A stretch of DNA of 64,000 nt from Micromonospora gifhornensis. GTDB lineage: Bacteria > Actinomycetota > Actinomycetes > Mycobacteriales > Micromonosporaceae. The notes under the pieces were generated by a model. That model had not been told where the DNA came from. It saw only the letters and a program-made list of their open reading frames with translations, and did not search any database. The position numbers and the translations under genes were made by a program. The DNA is taken from NCBI RefSeq assembly GCF_016863515.1, contig NZ_BOPA01000005.1:1-64000 (forward strand). Direction: 5' to 3'. This document shows, in pieces, positions 14,929 through 23,032 of this stretch (position 1 is the stretch's first letter; each line of letters opens with the position of its first letter).

Positions 14929-16768
14929 TCTTCAGGACCTCTTCCAGCATCGTCTCCAGCTCGGCGGCGGTGAACGGCAGGCCGCGGACCTGGTTGTAGC
15001 CGATCGCGTCGACCAGGTAGCGCGCCCGGATCACGTGGGCCAGCTGGCCGAGGTTCATCTCGGGGATGACCACCCGGTCGTAGGAGCGCAGCACCGCCCC
15101 CAGGTTCGCCGGCATCGGTGCGAGGTGTCGCAGGTGCGCCTGCGCGACCGGCAGTCCGCGCTGGCGCAGGGCCCGGCAGGCCGCGCCGATCGGGCCGTAC
15201 GTCGAGCCCCAGCCGAGCACCAGCACCCGGGCGTCGCCGTCCGGATCCTCCACCTCGACGTCCGGCACCGGGATGGTCTCGATCCGGGCGGCCCGGGTAC
15301 GCACCATGAAGTCGTGGTTGGCCGGGTCGTACGAGATGTCGCCGGTCTTGTCGGCCTTCTCCAGACCGCCGATGCGGTGCTCCAGGCCGGGCGTGCCCGG
15401 GATGGCCCACGGCCGGGCCAGGGTCTGCGGGTCACGCAGGTACGGCAGGAAGGTGGTGCCGTCCTCGCCGTTGGGCGCGCTGGCGAACTCGACCCGCAGG
15501 TCGGGCAGCGACTCCACGTCCGGCAGCAGCCACGGCTCGGAGCCGTTGGCGACGTAGTTGTCCGACAGCAGGATCACCGGAGTGCGGTACGTCAGCGCGA
15601 TCCGGGCCGCCTCAAGTGCGGCGTAGAAGCAGTCGGAGGGCGACTTCGGGGCGATCACCGCCACCGGGGCCTCACCGTGCCGACCGAACAGCGCGATGTT
15701 CAGGTCGGCCTGCTCGGTCTTGGTCGGCATGCCGGTGGACGGCCCGGCCCGCTGCACGTCGACGATGAGCAGCGGCAACTCCAGGGCCACCGCCAGCGAG
15801 ATCGTCTCGCTCTTGAGGGCCACCCCCGGACCGCTGGTCGTGGTCACACCGAGCGCACCGCCGTACGACGCTCCCAGCGCGGCACCGATCGCGGCGATCT
15901 CGTCCTCGGCCTGCATGGTGGTCACGCCGAGCCGCTTGTGCTTGCTCAACTCGTGCAGGATGTCCGAGGCCGGGGTGATCGGGTACGCCCCGAGGAAGAC
16001 CGGCAGCCCGGAGCGGACCCCGGCGGCGACGATGCCCAGCGACAGTGCCGCGTTGCCGGTGATGTTGCGGTAGGTGCCCGCCGGCATCTTCGCGGGCTTG
16101 ACCTCGTAGCGGACGGAGAAGTCCTCGGTGGTCTCGCCGAAGTTCCAGCCGGCCTTGAAGGCGGCCACGTTCGCTGCGACCAGTTCCGGGCGCTTGGCGA
16201 ACTTGCGCTCCAGGAACCGCAGGGTCGATTCGTACGGCCGGGAGTACATCCAGCTGAGCAGGCCGAGGGCGAACATGTTCTTGGCCCGTTCGGCGTCCTT
16301 CTTGGACACATCCAGCTCGGCCAGCGCGCCGATCGTCATCGAGGTCAGCGCCACCGGGTGCACGGCGTAACCGTCGAGCGTGTCGTCGTCCAGCGGGCTG
16401 CTCGCGTACCCGACCTTGGCCAGGTTGCGCTTGGTGAACTCGTCGGTGTTGACGATGATGTCCGCGCCGCGGGGCAGGTCGGTGAGGTTCGCCTTGAGCG
16501 CCGCCGGGTTCATCGCCACCAGCACGTTCGGTGCGTCGCCCGGCGTCAGGATGTCGTAGTCGGCGAAGTGCACCTGGAAGCTCGACACGCCCGGCAGGGT
16601 GCCGGCGGGCGCCCGGATCTCGGCGGGGAAGTTGGGCAGCGTGGAGATGTCGTTGCCCAACTGGGCTGTCTCCGAGGTGAACCGGTCACCGGTGAGCTGC
16701 ATGCCGTCGCCGGAGTCACCGGCGAATCGGATGACCACTCGGTCCAGTTGGCGGATCTGCTTGGTCAC
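14921..16768 (-). CDS. korA: 2-oxoacid:ferredoxin oxidoreductase, alpha subunit
   Basis: A 615-residue subunit. Residues ~10-190 are the gamma-type domain (FAGDSGDGMQLTGDRF at its start). Residues ~200-580 are the alpha domain, with GAYPITPASDILHEL, AEDEIAAIGAALGASYGG and TTTSGPG, which bind the 2-oxoacid and CoA. The gamma-alpha fusion is the usual actinobacterial KorA layout (mycobacterial Rv2455c). The start is a GTG at 16768. The gene is transcribed ahead of korB and overlaps it. The orphan nuoA lies divergently upstream across a 220-base gap, which contains no other gene and probably holds both promoters. Confidence 0.95.
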   Translation of the reverse strand: MTKQIRQLDRVVIRFAGDSGDGMQLTGDRFTSETAQLGNDISTLPNFPAEIRAPAGTLPGVSSFQVHFADYDILTPGDAPNVLVAMNPAALKANLTDLPRGADIIVNTDEFTKRNLAKVGYASSPLDDDTLDGYAVHPVALTSMTIGALAELDVSKKDAERAKNMFALGLLSWMYSRPYESTLRFLERKFAKRPELVAANVAAFKAGWNFGETTEDFSVRYEVKPAKMPAGTYRNITGNAALSLGIVAAGVRSGLPVFLGAYPITPASDILHELSKHKRLGVTTMQAEDEIAAIGAALGASYGGALGVTTTSGPGVALKSETISLAVALELPLLIVDVQRAGPSTGMPTKTEQADLNIALFGRHGEAPVAVIAPKSPSDCFYAALEAARIALTYRTPVILLSDNYVANGSEPWLLPDVESLPDLRVEFASAPNGEDGTTFLPYLRDPQTLARPWAIPGTPGLEHRIGGLEKADKTGDISYDPANHDFMVRTRAARIETIPVPDVEVEDPDGDARVLVLGWGSTYGPIGAACRALRQRGLPVAQAHLRHLAPMPANLGAVLRSYDRVVIPEMNLGQLAHVIRARYLVDAIGYNQVRGLPFTAAELETMLEEVLKNV

Positions 16769-16988
16769 GCCCGCACCTCGCTTCGCTGCGCGCCGCGGTG
16801 CGGCGCGTCGTCCTCACCCGAGAGCCTACGTCGAATCGACCTCGCACCTTTGCCGGAGGTCCGTTCCCTGGGACCGAAATGTGGAGGTTTATGTGGCGTC
16901 TTGCGCTGTTTCGTGCGGTCCGCGTAATCCAGATCACCACCGCGCTGCCGGTCGTGGCCCAGCCCACCGGACGGTAGGCTGACCTGCT

Positions 16989-17366
16989 GTGACCGGCTAT
17001 CTGGGCTCGTACGCGACGCTCGGGCTGCTGCTGCTCGTCAGCGTCCTCTTCTTGGTAGTTGCGTTCTCGGCGAACCGGGTGCTGCGGCCCGCTCGACCAG
17101 CCGATCCGCCCGGAAAGCGGGCAAGTTACGAGTGCGGTGTCGACCCGGTCGGTGGCGACTGGGCGCAGATGCAGATCCGCTACTACGTCTACGCCTACCT
17201 GTACGTTCTCTTCGCCGTCGAGGCGGTCTTCCTCTTCCCGTGGGCGCTGATCTTCGACCGTCCGGACTTCGGCCTGGTCACCGTCGTGGAGATGGCGATC
17301 TTCGTGGCCGTGCTCGCCCTCGGGCTGCTCTACGCCTGGCGCCGCCGGATCCTGCACTGGACCTGA
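16989..17366 (+). CDS. nuoA: Orphan NADH-quinone oxidoreductase subunit A
   Basis: A 125-residue membrane protein with three helices (~8-30, ~65-85, ~92-115). It carries the NuoA signature RASYECGVDPVG between helices one and two and FAVEAVFLFPWA in the second. Subunit A helps form the quinone-proximal end of complex I. No nuoB-N genes follow; the next gene is folP2 on the opposite strand, so this is an isolated copy. A second partial nuo cluster near korAB in streptomycetes, as I recall it, suggests this is its remnant. It may still assemble with a full complex encoded elsewhere. Confidence 0.9.
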   Translation: MTGYLGSYATLGLLLLVSVLFLVVAFSANRVLRPARPADPPGKRASYECGVDPVGGDWAQMQIRYYVYAYLYVLFAVEAVFLFPWALIFDRPDFGLVTVVEMAIFVAVLALGLLYAWRRRILHWT

Positions 17367-17399
17367 CCAGAGCGGGCTCGACCGAGCCTGCCCGCAGGC

Positions 17400-18269
17400 T
17401 CAGGCGAGCCCTCGTCGGCTGACCGTGGGTGGGCGGCTGCCCTGGATGCTGGCGACCATGTCCAGGACGCGCCGGGTCTGGCGTACCTGGTGGGCGCGGA
17501 AGACCCGGGCGCCCAGCCAGGCGGAGACCGCGGTGGCGGCAAGCGTGCCCTCCAGCCGCTCGTCGACCGGCAGGTCCAACGTCTCGCCGACGAAGTCCTT
17601 GTTCGACAGGGCGACCAGCAGCGGCCAACCGGTGGCGGTCAGCTCGCCGAGTCGCCGGGTGATCTCCAGCGAGTGCCGGGTGTTCTTGCCGAAGTCGTGC
17701 GCCGGGTCGATGAGGATCCCGTCCCGGCGTACGCCGAGTGACACCGCACGTTCGGCGAGCCCGGTCACCGTCGTCACCACGTCGGTCACCACGTCGGCAA
17801 AGGCGGCCCGGTGCGGGCGGGTACGCGGACTGAGCCCTCCGGCGTGCGAGCAGACCAGGCCGGCACCGGTGCGGGCGGCGACCTGGGCCAGCGCCGGGTC
17901 CGCCCCCGACCAGGTGTCGTTGAGCAGGTCCGCGCCGGCCGCGACCGCTTCCACCGCGACCTCGGCCCGCCAGGTGTCGATCGAGATCACCACGTCGGGG
18001 AAGGCGGTCCGGACGGCGGCGATGGTGTCGACGGTACGGCGGATCTCCTCGGCCACGTCGACCTCGGCACCGGGGCCGGCCTTCACCCCGCCGATGTCGA
18101 CGATCTCCGCGCCCTCCTCCACGGCCCGTTCCACGGCCCGCAGGGCGCTGTCGGCGGCGAACGTCGCGCCCCGGTCGAAGAACGAGTCCGGAGTGCGGTT
18201 GACGATCGCCATCACCACCAGCTCGTCGGGGTCGAACGTGCGTCCACCGAGCCGCAGCACCCCGGACAC
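17400..18269 (-). CDS. folP2: Dihydropteroate synthase-like protein, FolP2 type
   Basis: A 289-residue TIM-barrel pterin-binding protein. The GTG at 18269 is chosen because AAGGAGG lies a few bases upstream. The sequence has MAIVNRTPDSFFDRGATF, DIGGVKAGPG, SIDTWRAEV and IDPAHDFGKNTRHSLE, and closely follows mycobacterial FolP2 (Rv1207). FolP2 proteins of M. leprae and M. tuberculosis are known to lack dihydropteroate synthase activity, and the pterin-binding first loop here is of that type. Its real role is unresolved. In mycobacteria it precedes gpgS; here gpgS is absent and a DivIVA-like gene is divergent from it. Confidence 0.88.
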   Translation of the reverse strand: MSGVLRLGGRTFDPDELVVMAIVNRTPDSFFDRGATFAADSALRAVERAVEEGAEIVDIGGVKAGPGAEVDVAEEIRRTVDTIAAVRTAFPDVVISIDTWRAEVAVEAVAAGADLLNDTWSGADPALAQVAARTGAGLVCSHAGGLSPRTRPHRAAFADVVTDVVTTVTGLAERAVSLGVRRDGILIDPAHDFGKNTRHSLEITRRLGELTATGWPLLVALSNKDFVGETLDLPVDERLEGTLAATAVSAWLGARVFRAHQVRQTRRVLDMVASIQGSRPPTVSRRGLA

Positions 18270-18410
18270 ACCGCCTCCTTCACGCCGTACGCCGCCCGGC
18301 GACCCGCCGCCGGACACCGTGACGCTATCCGGTCGCAGGTCGCAGGGCCCGTCCGGTACGGCACGCCGGGAGGGGTCGCTCTGCACCGCCGGACATGCCA
18401 CGATCAGTAC

Positions 18411-19082
18411 ATGGGTCAGCTTCTGCTCCTGGTGGTCGTGGCGGTCACCGTCGCGGCGGTGGTGTTCGGCGTGACGGTCCTGGTCAACGGCCAGGATCCC
18501 GGCCTGGTGCCGGCCGAGGCGGACGGCCGTGCGGTGCCGTTGCCCGGCGACCGGCCACTGCGCGAGTCGGACGTCGGCGAGGTGCGCTTCGACACCGCGT
18601 TGCGCGGGTATCGGATGGCCCAGGTCGACCAGGCGATGCGCCGGGCGGCGTACGACATCGGGTACAAGACCGAGCTGATCGGCGTACTGGAGGCCGAGGT
18701 GACCGCGCTGCGGGAGGGACGGACGGCCGAGGCCGACGCCCTGCGCAGTGCCCGTGAGCAGTCGGCGAGCCTGGCAAGCGGCCCGGCGCCGGAGGCGACG
18801 AGCGACGGCGCGGTCGACATCGACCTCGACAAGCACGACTCCGAGCCGGATGCCACGACGGCGAAGCCGACGGACCCGGCGACCAAGGCGGACCCGGCGA
18901 CCAAGGCGGACCCGGCGACTAAGGCGGACCCGGCGGCCAAGGCGGACGCAGCGGCCAAGACGGACCCGGCGGCCGAGGCGGACCCGGCGGCCGAGGCGGA
19001 CCCGGCGACCAGGGCGGAGCAGGGCGACGGGGTCGCGGAGGAGGAGCCGCGCGCCTCGGCGGTGCGCGCGGAATCGCCGTGA
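18411..19082 (+). CDS. Membrane-anchored DivIVA-like protein with acidic repeat tail
   Basis: A 223-residue protein with an N-terminal membrane helix (~2-24). A short DivIVA-like motif follows (VRFDTALRGYRMAQVDQAM), which is the typical F.....GY...QVD signature, and then a predicted coiled coil. The C-terminal half is low complexity: about eight copies of a six-residue [K/E]-A-D-P-A-x unit, likely disordered. It corresponds in position and layout to mycobacterial Rv1209. DivIVA-type proteins mark curved membrane and cell poles, so a role in cell-envelope organisation is inferred. It overlaps the next gene by four bases (GTGA). The ATG follows a cytoplasm-rich spacer without a clear Shine-Dalgarno. 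Confidence 0.85.
   Translation: MGQLLLLVVVAVTVAAVVFGVTVLVNGQDPGLVPAEADGRAVPLPGDRPLRESDVGEVRFDTALRGYRMAQVDQAMRRAAYDIGYKTELIGVLEAEVTALREGRTAEADALRSAREQSASLASGPAPEATSDGAVDIDLDKHDSEPDATTAKPTDPATKADPATKADPATKADPAAKADAAAKTDPAAEADPAAEADPATRAEQGDGVAEEEPRASAVRAESP
18867..19010 (+). repeat. In-frame 18-bp tandem repeat (about 8 copies)
   Basis: About eight copies of an 18-base unit (consensus AAGGCGGACCCGGCGACC) encode [K/E]-A-D-P-A-T/A hexapeptides in the tail of the DivIVA-like protein. The first copies are nearly identical and later ones diverge. Such an array can change copy number by slippage. Confidence 0.85.
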
Positions 19083-19576
19083 CCGACCCCGACGCGGCGG
19101 ACGAGCTTCGCGAGGCGGCCCGACGGGGTGCCGGTGAGGTCACCGCCACCGTGATCGTCAACGCCCCGGCGGAGCAGGTCTTCGCGGCGCTGCTCGCCTG
19201 GGAGCGACAGTCGGAGTGGATCCCGTTCACCACGGTGCGCGTGGTCGAGGGGGACGGCGGCGAGGGCAGCCTGGTCGAGGCGGTCACCACGCTCGGCCCG
19301 ACCGTGCTGCGGGACCGGATGCGGGTCGTCCGGGTGGACGCGCCGTACGAGATCGGTGTGGTGCACTGCGGCACGCTGCTGCGCGGGCCGGGAGTGCTGC
19401 GCTGCACCCCGTTGACGAGCGGGCGCAGCCAGGTGGTCTGGCACGAGTGGTTCCACCTGCCGGGTGGCGCGGCCGGCCGGGTGGCCTGGCCGGTGCTCTG
19501 GCCCGGCTCGAAGTTCGGTCTGACCCAGGCGCTACGACGCTTCGCCCGTCAGGTCGAGCAGGGTCGCCTGCCCTGA
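19079..19576 (+). CDS. SRPBCC (START-like) family protein
   Basis: A 165-residue protein of the polyketide cyclase/START-like fold. The N-terminal GEVTATVIVNAPAEQVFAAL is the usual first strand and helix of SRPBCC domains, followed by alternating strands forming a hydrophobic cavity for a lipid-like ligand. The GTG at 19079 overlaps the preceding stop by four bases, so it is co-translated with the DivIVA-like gene. No catalytic residues are evident. The ligand is unknown. Confidence 0.8.
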   Translation: MTDPDAADELREAARRGAGEVTATVIVNAPAEQVFAALLAWERQSEWIPFTTVRVVEGDGGEGSLVEAVTTLGPTVLRDRMRVVRVDAPYEIGVVHCGTLLRGPGVLRCTPLTSGRSQVVWHEWFHLPGGAAGRVAWPVLWPGSKFGLTQALRRFARQVEQGRLP

Positions 19577-19668
19577 GAGCGTCCCACCGTTGCGCGGCCC
19601 GGCACCCCGGCACCCCAGCACCACGGCGCGCCGCCGGCTTGTCGGTGGGTGGTCCTAGCCTGGTTGCC

Positions 19669-20256
19669 GTGACTGAGCTGGTGATCGGGGCCGACGGGCT
19701 ACCGCGCTGTGCCTGGGGCGCGGGCACTGCTGACTACGTGGTCTACCACGACGAGGAGTGGGGCCGCCCGGTTCGCGGTGACGACGCCCTGTACGAGCGG
19801 ATGACGTTGGAGGCGTTCCAGTCCGGGTTGTCCTGGCTGACGATCCTGCGTAAGCGGCAGGCGTTCCGGCGGGCCTTCGACGACTTCCGGATCAGCGCGG
19901 TCGCCGGCTACGGCGAGGCCGACGTGGCAAGGCTGCTCGCCGACGCCGGCATCGTCCGCAACCGCGCCAAGATCGAAGCAGCGATCGCGAACGCGCGCGC
20001 TGCCCTGGAACTGCCCGAGGGCCTGTCCGAGCTGCTCTGGTCCTTCGCGCCGCCGCGTCGTCCCCGGCCGGCCAGCCTCGCCGAGGTGCCGGCCCTGACC
20101 GACGCCTCCACGGCGATGGCCAAGGCGCTCAAGCGGCGCGGCTTCCGGTTCGTCGGCCCAACCACGGCGTACGCGCTGATGCAGGCCACCGGGATGGTCG
20201 ACGATCACGTCGCGGGCTGTCACGTCGTGTCGCCCGGTGCGGCCGTGATGGGATAG
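19669..20256 (+). CDS. tag: DNA-3-methyladenine glycosylase I
   Basis: A 195-residue base-excision repair enzyme that removes 3-methyladenine from alkylated DNA. The GTG at 19669 gives the standard N-terminus. The zinc ligands of the family are visible: Cys14 in RCAWG, His27 in YHDEEWG, and the C-terminal His and Cys in DDHVAGCH. The helix-hairpin-helix core has FQSGLSWLTILRKR, and the substrate pocket FRFVGPTTAYALMQA. It matches mycobacterial Rv1210 in position, two genes downstream of the Rv1209 equivalent. Four bases separate it from the next gene. Confidence 0.95.
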   Translation: MTELVIGADGLPRCAWGAGTADYVVYHDEEWGRPVRGDDALYERMTLEAFQSGLSWLTILRKRQAFRRAFDDFRISAVAGYGEADVARLLADAGIVRNRAKIEAAIANARAALELPEGLSELLWSFAPPRRPRPASLAEVPALTDASTAMAKALKRRGFRFVGPTTAYALMQATGMVDDHVAGCHVVSPGAAVMG

Positions 20257-20260
20257 AGGC

Positions 20261-20887
20261 ATGACGACCGACACCGCACCCCGGGTGGACGGGGCGAGCC
20301 CGGCCGACGGCACGGGCACCTGGGCGGTGCTCCTGCCCGCCGGCCGGTACGACGCCGAGCGCCTCGTGCACCACGACACGCTGGAGTTGACCGGCCTGAC
20401 GGACGTCGCCGCCCTGCCGCGCGCCGGTGACCAGGTCGCGGTGCTGGCCGACGAGCCGTTGCGGCTGGTGGCGGTGGGCCGGGTGGCCGCGCCGACCACC
20501 TGGCTTCCGGAGGATCCGGACGACCCGCAGTCCGACCGGGGGCCGCAGGCGCTTGTGGTGACGTACACCCGGCGGGCCTTCGACGAGCCGGTGCCGGCCG
20601 ACACGCTCGCCCTCGGCGGCCCGGTGACCGCCCTCGACGCGGGGGCCTTCCGCGACCTGGTCGAGCGGCTCGGGCCTCCGCCGCAGCGACAGTCCTGGCT
20701 GGTCAGCCTGGATCTGCCGATCGAGGCCGACTCGCCGGCGGAGGCGGTCCGCCTGTTCTGGGCGTACGTGCAGGAGCTTGGCCCGCAGGAGCTTCCCGCC
20801 TTCGTCTCACCCTCCGGCGACGAGTTGTCGATGCAGGCGTTCGTGCTCGGCGCGGAGGCGAACCAGGATCCGGAAGAGGACGACTGA
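20261..20887 (+). CDS. Conserved hypothetical protein, acidic C-terminus
   Basis: A 208-residue soluble protein that I do not recognise. It contains an EVE/ASCH-like beta region (TWAVLLPAGRYDAERLVHHD, VAVGRV, VVTYTRRAFDEPV) followed by a helical part with AEAVRLFWAYVQELGP and an acidic end (PEEDD). A first half resembling small RNA-binding beta folds followed by a C-terminal strand pair is only an impression. It starts four bases after tag, so it shares that operon, and converges with the enoyl-CoA hydratase gene five bases away. Confidence 0.75.
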   Translation: MTTDTAPRVDGASPADGTGTWAVLLPAGRYDAERLVHHDTLELTGLTDVAALPRAGDQVAVLADEPLRLVAVGRVAAPTTWLPEDPDDPQSDRGPQALVVTYTRRAFDEPVPADTLALGGPVTALDAGAFRDLVERLGPPPQRQSWLVSLDLPIEADSPAEAVRLFWAYVQELGPQELPAFVSPSGDELSMQAFVLGAEANQDPEEDD

Positions 20888-20892
20888 CGCGC

Positions 20893-21681
20893 TCAGCGGC
20901 CCTCGAAGACCGGCCGCTGCTTGTTGACGAACGCCATGGTGGCCGCCCGGTGGTCGTTGGTACCGCCGCAGATCGCCTGTGCCTGCGCCTCGGCGGCCAG
21001 CGCGTCGGCAAGCGTGCCGGCGTCGGCGACGGAGAGCTGACGCTTGATCGCGCCGTACGCCACGGTCGGGCCGGCGGCGAGCCGGGCGGCGAGTTCCTGA
21101 GCGGCCGGCAGCACGCCCTCGTCGTCGTCCATCACCCGGTTGAGCAGGCCGAGCTGGCACGCCTCGTCGGCGCCGACCGGCTCGGCGAGCATCAGCAACT
21201 CGATGGCCTTGGCGTGGCCTACCAACCGGGGCAGCGTCCACGACGCGCCGGTGTCGGCGGCGAGACCGACCTTGGCGAACGCCATCAGGAACCTGGTCGA
21301 CGGCCCACCGACGCGGATGTCGGCCAGGAACGCCAGCGAGGCGCCGGCACCGGCGGCCATGCCACGAACTGCGGCCACCACCGGCTTGGGCAGGCTGGAC
21401 AGCCGGGAGGCGATCGGGTTGTAGTGCGCCTGGACCGTGTCCAGGGTCTTCCCGGCACCCGATTCGAGGGTGGCCACGTGCTCGCGCAGATCCTGTCCCG
21501 CACAGAACGAGCCGCCGGCACCGGCCAGCACCACCGCCCGGCAACTGCGGTCGGCCTCCAGTTCGGCGAGGGTGTCCCGCAGGGCCTCCTTGAGCGCCAC
21601 GTTCAGCGAGTTCATCGCCGACGGGCGGTTCAGGGTGAGGGTGACGACGGCATCGGTGCGGTCGACGAGCAGTTCGGTCAC
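20893..21681 (-). CDS. Enoyl-CoA hydratase/isomerase family protein
   Basis: A 262-residue crotonase-fold enzyme acting on CoA thioesters. It has the oxyanion-hole segments AGAGGSFCAGQDL and VRGMAAGAGASLAFLADIRV, and the acidic helix region LAADTGASWTLPRLVGHAKAIE. The GGSFCAGQDL and AADTGASW segments resemble PaaG-type 1,2-epoxyphenylacetyl-CoA isomerases of phenylacetate degradation. Its start overlaps the stop of the PaaX-like regulator by four bases, which supports a link to phenylacetyl-CoA or a related pathway. No other paa genes are in the window, so the substrate remains open. Confidence 0.9.
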   Translation of the reverse strand: MTELLVDRTDAVVTLTLNRPSAMNSLNVALKEALRDTLAELEADRSCRAVVLAGAGGSFCAGQDLREHVATLESGAGKTLDTVQAHYNPIASRLSSLPKPVVAAVRGMAAGAGASLAFLADIRVGGPSTRFLMAFAKVGLAADTGASWTLPRLVGHAKAIELLMLAEPVGADEACQLGLLNRVMDDDEGVLPAAQELAARLAAGPTVAYGAIKRQLSVADAGTLADALAAEAQAQAICGGTNDHRAATMAFVNKQRPVFEGR

Positions 21682-22502
21682 GTCTGGCGTTCCTTCTGTC
21701 GGATCATCCGGTTACCACCGTCGAGGCACTGCTCGACGTACCGGTCCGCCGCCGGCCGGAGCCGGGCCGCGTGCCGGTCGAAGAAGCTGGCCGCGGCGGT
21801 GCCGGGCCAGCGCTCGGGCAGCAGCGCCGGGGGCAGCTGCGGGTCTCGGAAGAGGAACGTACGCCACGCGTGCACCAACCGGAATCGGGCCGCGTACGCC
21901 TCCTCGTCGCCGCTGCGCGCGGTGATCCCGCTCAGCAGGGCGCGCTGCTCGGCGACGAACTGTTCGTAGGCCCGGCCGATCTCGGCCAGGTCCCAGGCCC
22001 GGCGGACCAGGCCCATCGCGCCGGGGGTGCTGGCGGCGTGCGCGGCGCTGAACCGCTCGAAGCGTACGCCCGCCTCGTCAAGCATCAGGTCGACGTCCTC
22101 GCCGGGCCGGGTGGCCACCCAGACCTGCTCGTCGAGCGTGCCGTAGCCGAGGTAGCGGAGGTTGGCGGCGAGGCGTTGCCGGTCCCGTCGGGCGGACGGG
22201 GCGTCGAGCACCAGCAGATCGAACCGCCCGTCCCAGGTGACCCGGCCGGTGCGGTAGATCCGGGAGGCGGCGTCGTCGAGTCGGCGGGCCGCCTTGGGTG
22301 TGATCGAATATCCGGGGCCGGACATCAGTTTGACCGGTTCCAACCAGCCTTGTCGCACCATGCGGGACACCGCGGTACGAACGGCCGGCGGCGCGATCCC
22401 GAGCGGAGCCAGGAGTTTGACCAGGGCAGCAACCGGTGCCCGGCCACCCCGGGGCCGGAGGTGGTCGCCGTACAGGTCGAATAGTGCCGACCGTGCCTGC
22501 AT
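21678..22502 (-). CDS. PaaX-family transcriptional regulator
   Basis: A 274-residue regulator with the PaaX layout. The N-terminal winged helix (~15-75) contains LVKLLAPLGIAPPAVRTAVSRM, the middle is a beta-rich PaaX_M region (RFDLLVLDAPSARRDRQ), and the C-terminal domain has a helical region with YAARFRLVHAWRTFLFRDP. In E. coli, PaaX represses phenylacetate catabolism and is released by phenylacetyl-CoA. Here it heads a two-gene operon with the enoyl-CoA hydratase it overlaps. The 190-base divergent gap to the DUF3117 gene probably contains both promoters. Confidence 0.92.
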   Translation of the reverse strand: MQARSALFDLYGDHLRPRGGRAPVAALVKLLAPLGIAPPAVRTAVSRMVRQGWLEPVKLMSGPGYSITPKAARRLDDAASRIYRTGRVTWDGRFDLLVLDAPSARRDRQRLAANLRYLGYGTLDEQVWVATRPGEDVDLMLDEAGVRFERFSAAHAASTPGAMGLVRRAWDLAEIGRAYEQFVAEQRALLSGITARSGDEEAYAARFRLVHAWRTFLFRDPQLPPALLPERWPGTAAASFFDRHAARLRPAADRYVEQCLDGGNRMIRQKERQT

Positions 22503-22692
22503 GACCGCACATTGTGACAGGCCATCTCGGGATAAGCTAGATGCTGTTACATCAATGCTGCTCCGGTTTGGGTCCGGCGGTGTTCATCAGGGAAAATCGT
22601 TTGTCGACGCCCCCGTGCAAGTTGCGGGAGGTCATGGCGAAGTGGCTGTGGGGCAACCCACCGACCCTGGTGTAGGTCTGAGGGGAGACAAC

Positions 22693-22860
22693 ATGGCGGC
22701 GATGAAGCCGCGGACGGGCGACGGTCCGCTGGAAGTCACCAAGGAGGGCCGGGGCATCGTCATGCGGGTCCCGCTGGAGGGTGGTGGCCGGCTCGTCGTC
22801 GAGATGACTCCCGACGAGGCGACCGCGCTCGGTGACGCGCTGAAGGCGGCAGCCGGCTGA
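22693..22860 (+). CDS. DUF3117 small conserved protein (Rv1211 type)
   Basis: A 55-residue protein conserved across actinobacteria. It opens MAAMKPRTGDGPLEVTKEG and continues RGIVMRVPLEGGGRLVVEM, followed by TPDEATALGDAL, nearly identical to mycobacterial Rv1211 as I recall it. The ATG has GGGGAG six bases upstream. It is monocistronic and ends at a strong stem-loop. Its function is unknown; its small beta-rich shape and strong conservation suggest an interaction partner. It sits in the Rv1207-Rv1232c syntenic block. Confidence 0.92.
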   Translation: MAAMKPRTGDGPLEVTKEGRGIVMRVPLEGGGRLVVEMTPDEATALGDALKAAAG

Positions 22861-22937
22861 TACGAAGGTCGGTCTGGTCGGCGATGTTCGCCGCCGCGGA
22901 CGGTTCGTTTCGGGTACGGCTCCAGCAGCCGTACCCA

Positions 22938-22976
22938 GGCCCTGAGGCACCGGCTCGACCGGTGGCTCAGGGCCTT
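22938..22976 (+). terminator. Stem-loop terminator after the DUF3117 gene
   Basis: A 16-bp stem (GGCCCTGAGGCACCGG and its complement, one mismatch) with a five-base loop, followed by TTC. It stands about 78 bases after the stop of the DUF3117 gene and before pepA. Confidence 0.75.
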
Positions 22977-23032
22977 CATACCATTTCGTGGGCAATTCGA
23001 CCCGCGATCTTCTTCAGGAGGTACGGCTCCGC

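Noticed and set aside
14885..16927. Open frame of 680 codons on the plus strand opposite korA
   Set aside because: korA carries all expected motifs; the plus frame has no recognisable domain and simply lacks stop codons because of high GC.
17400..18269. Classical folP (sulfonamide target)
   Set aside because: The first loop and neighbourhood are of FolP2 type, which lacks the activity in mycobacteria; the real folP should lie in a folate operon elsewhere.
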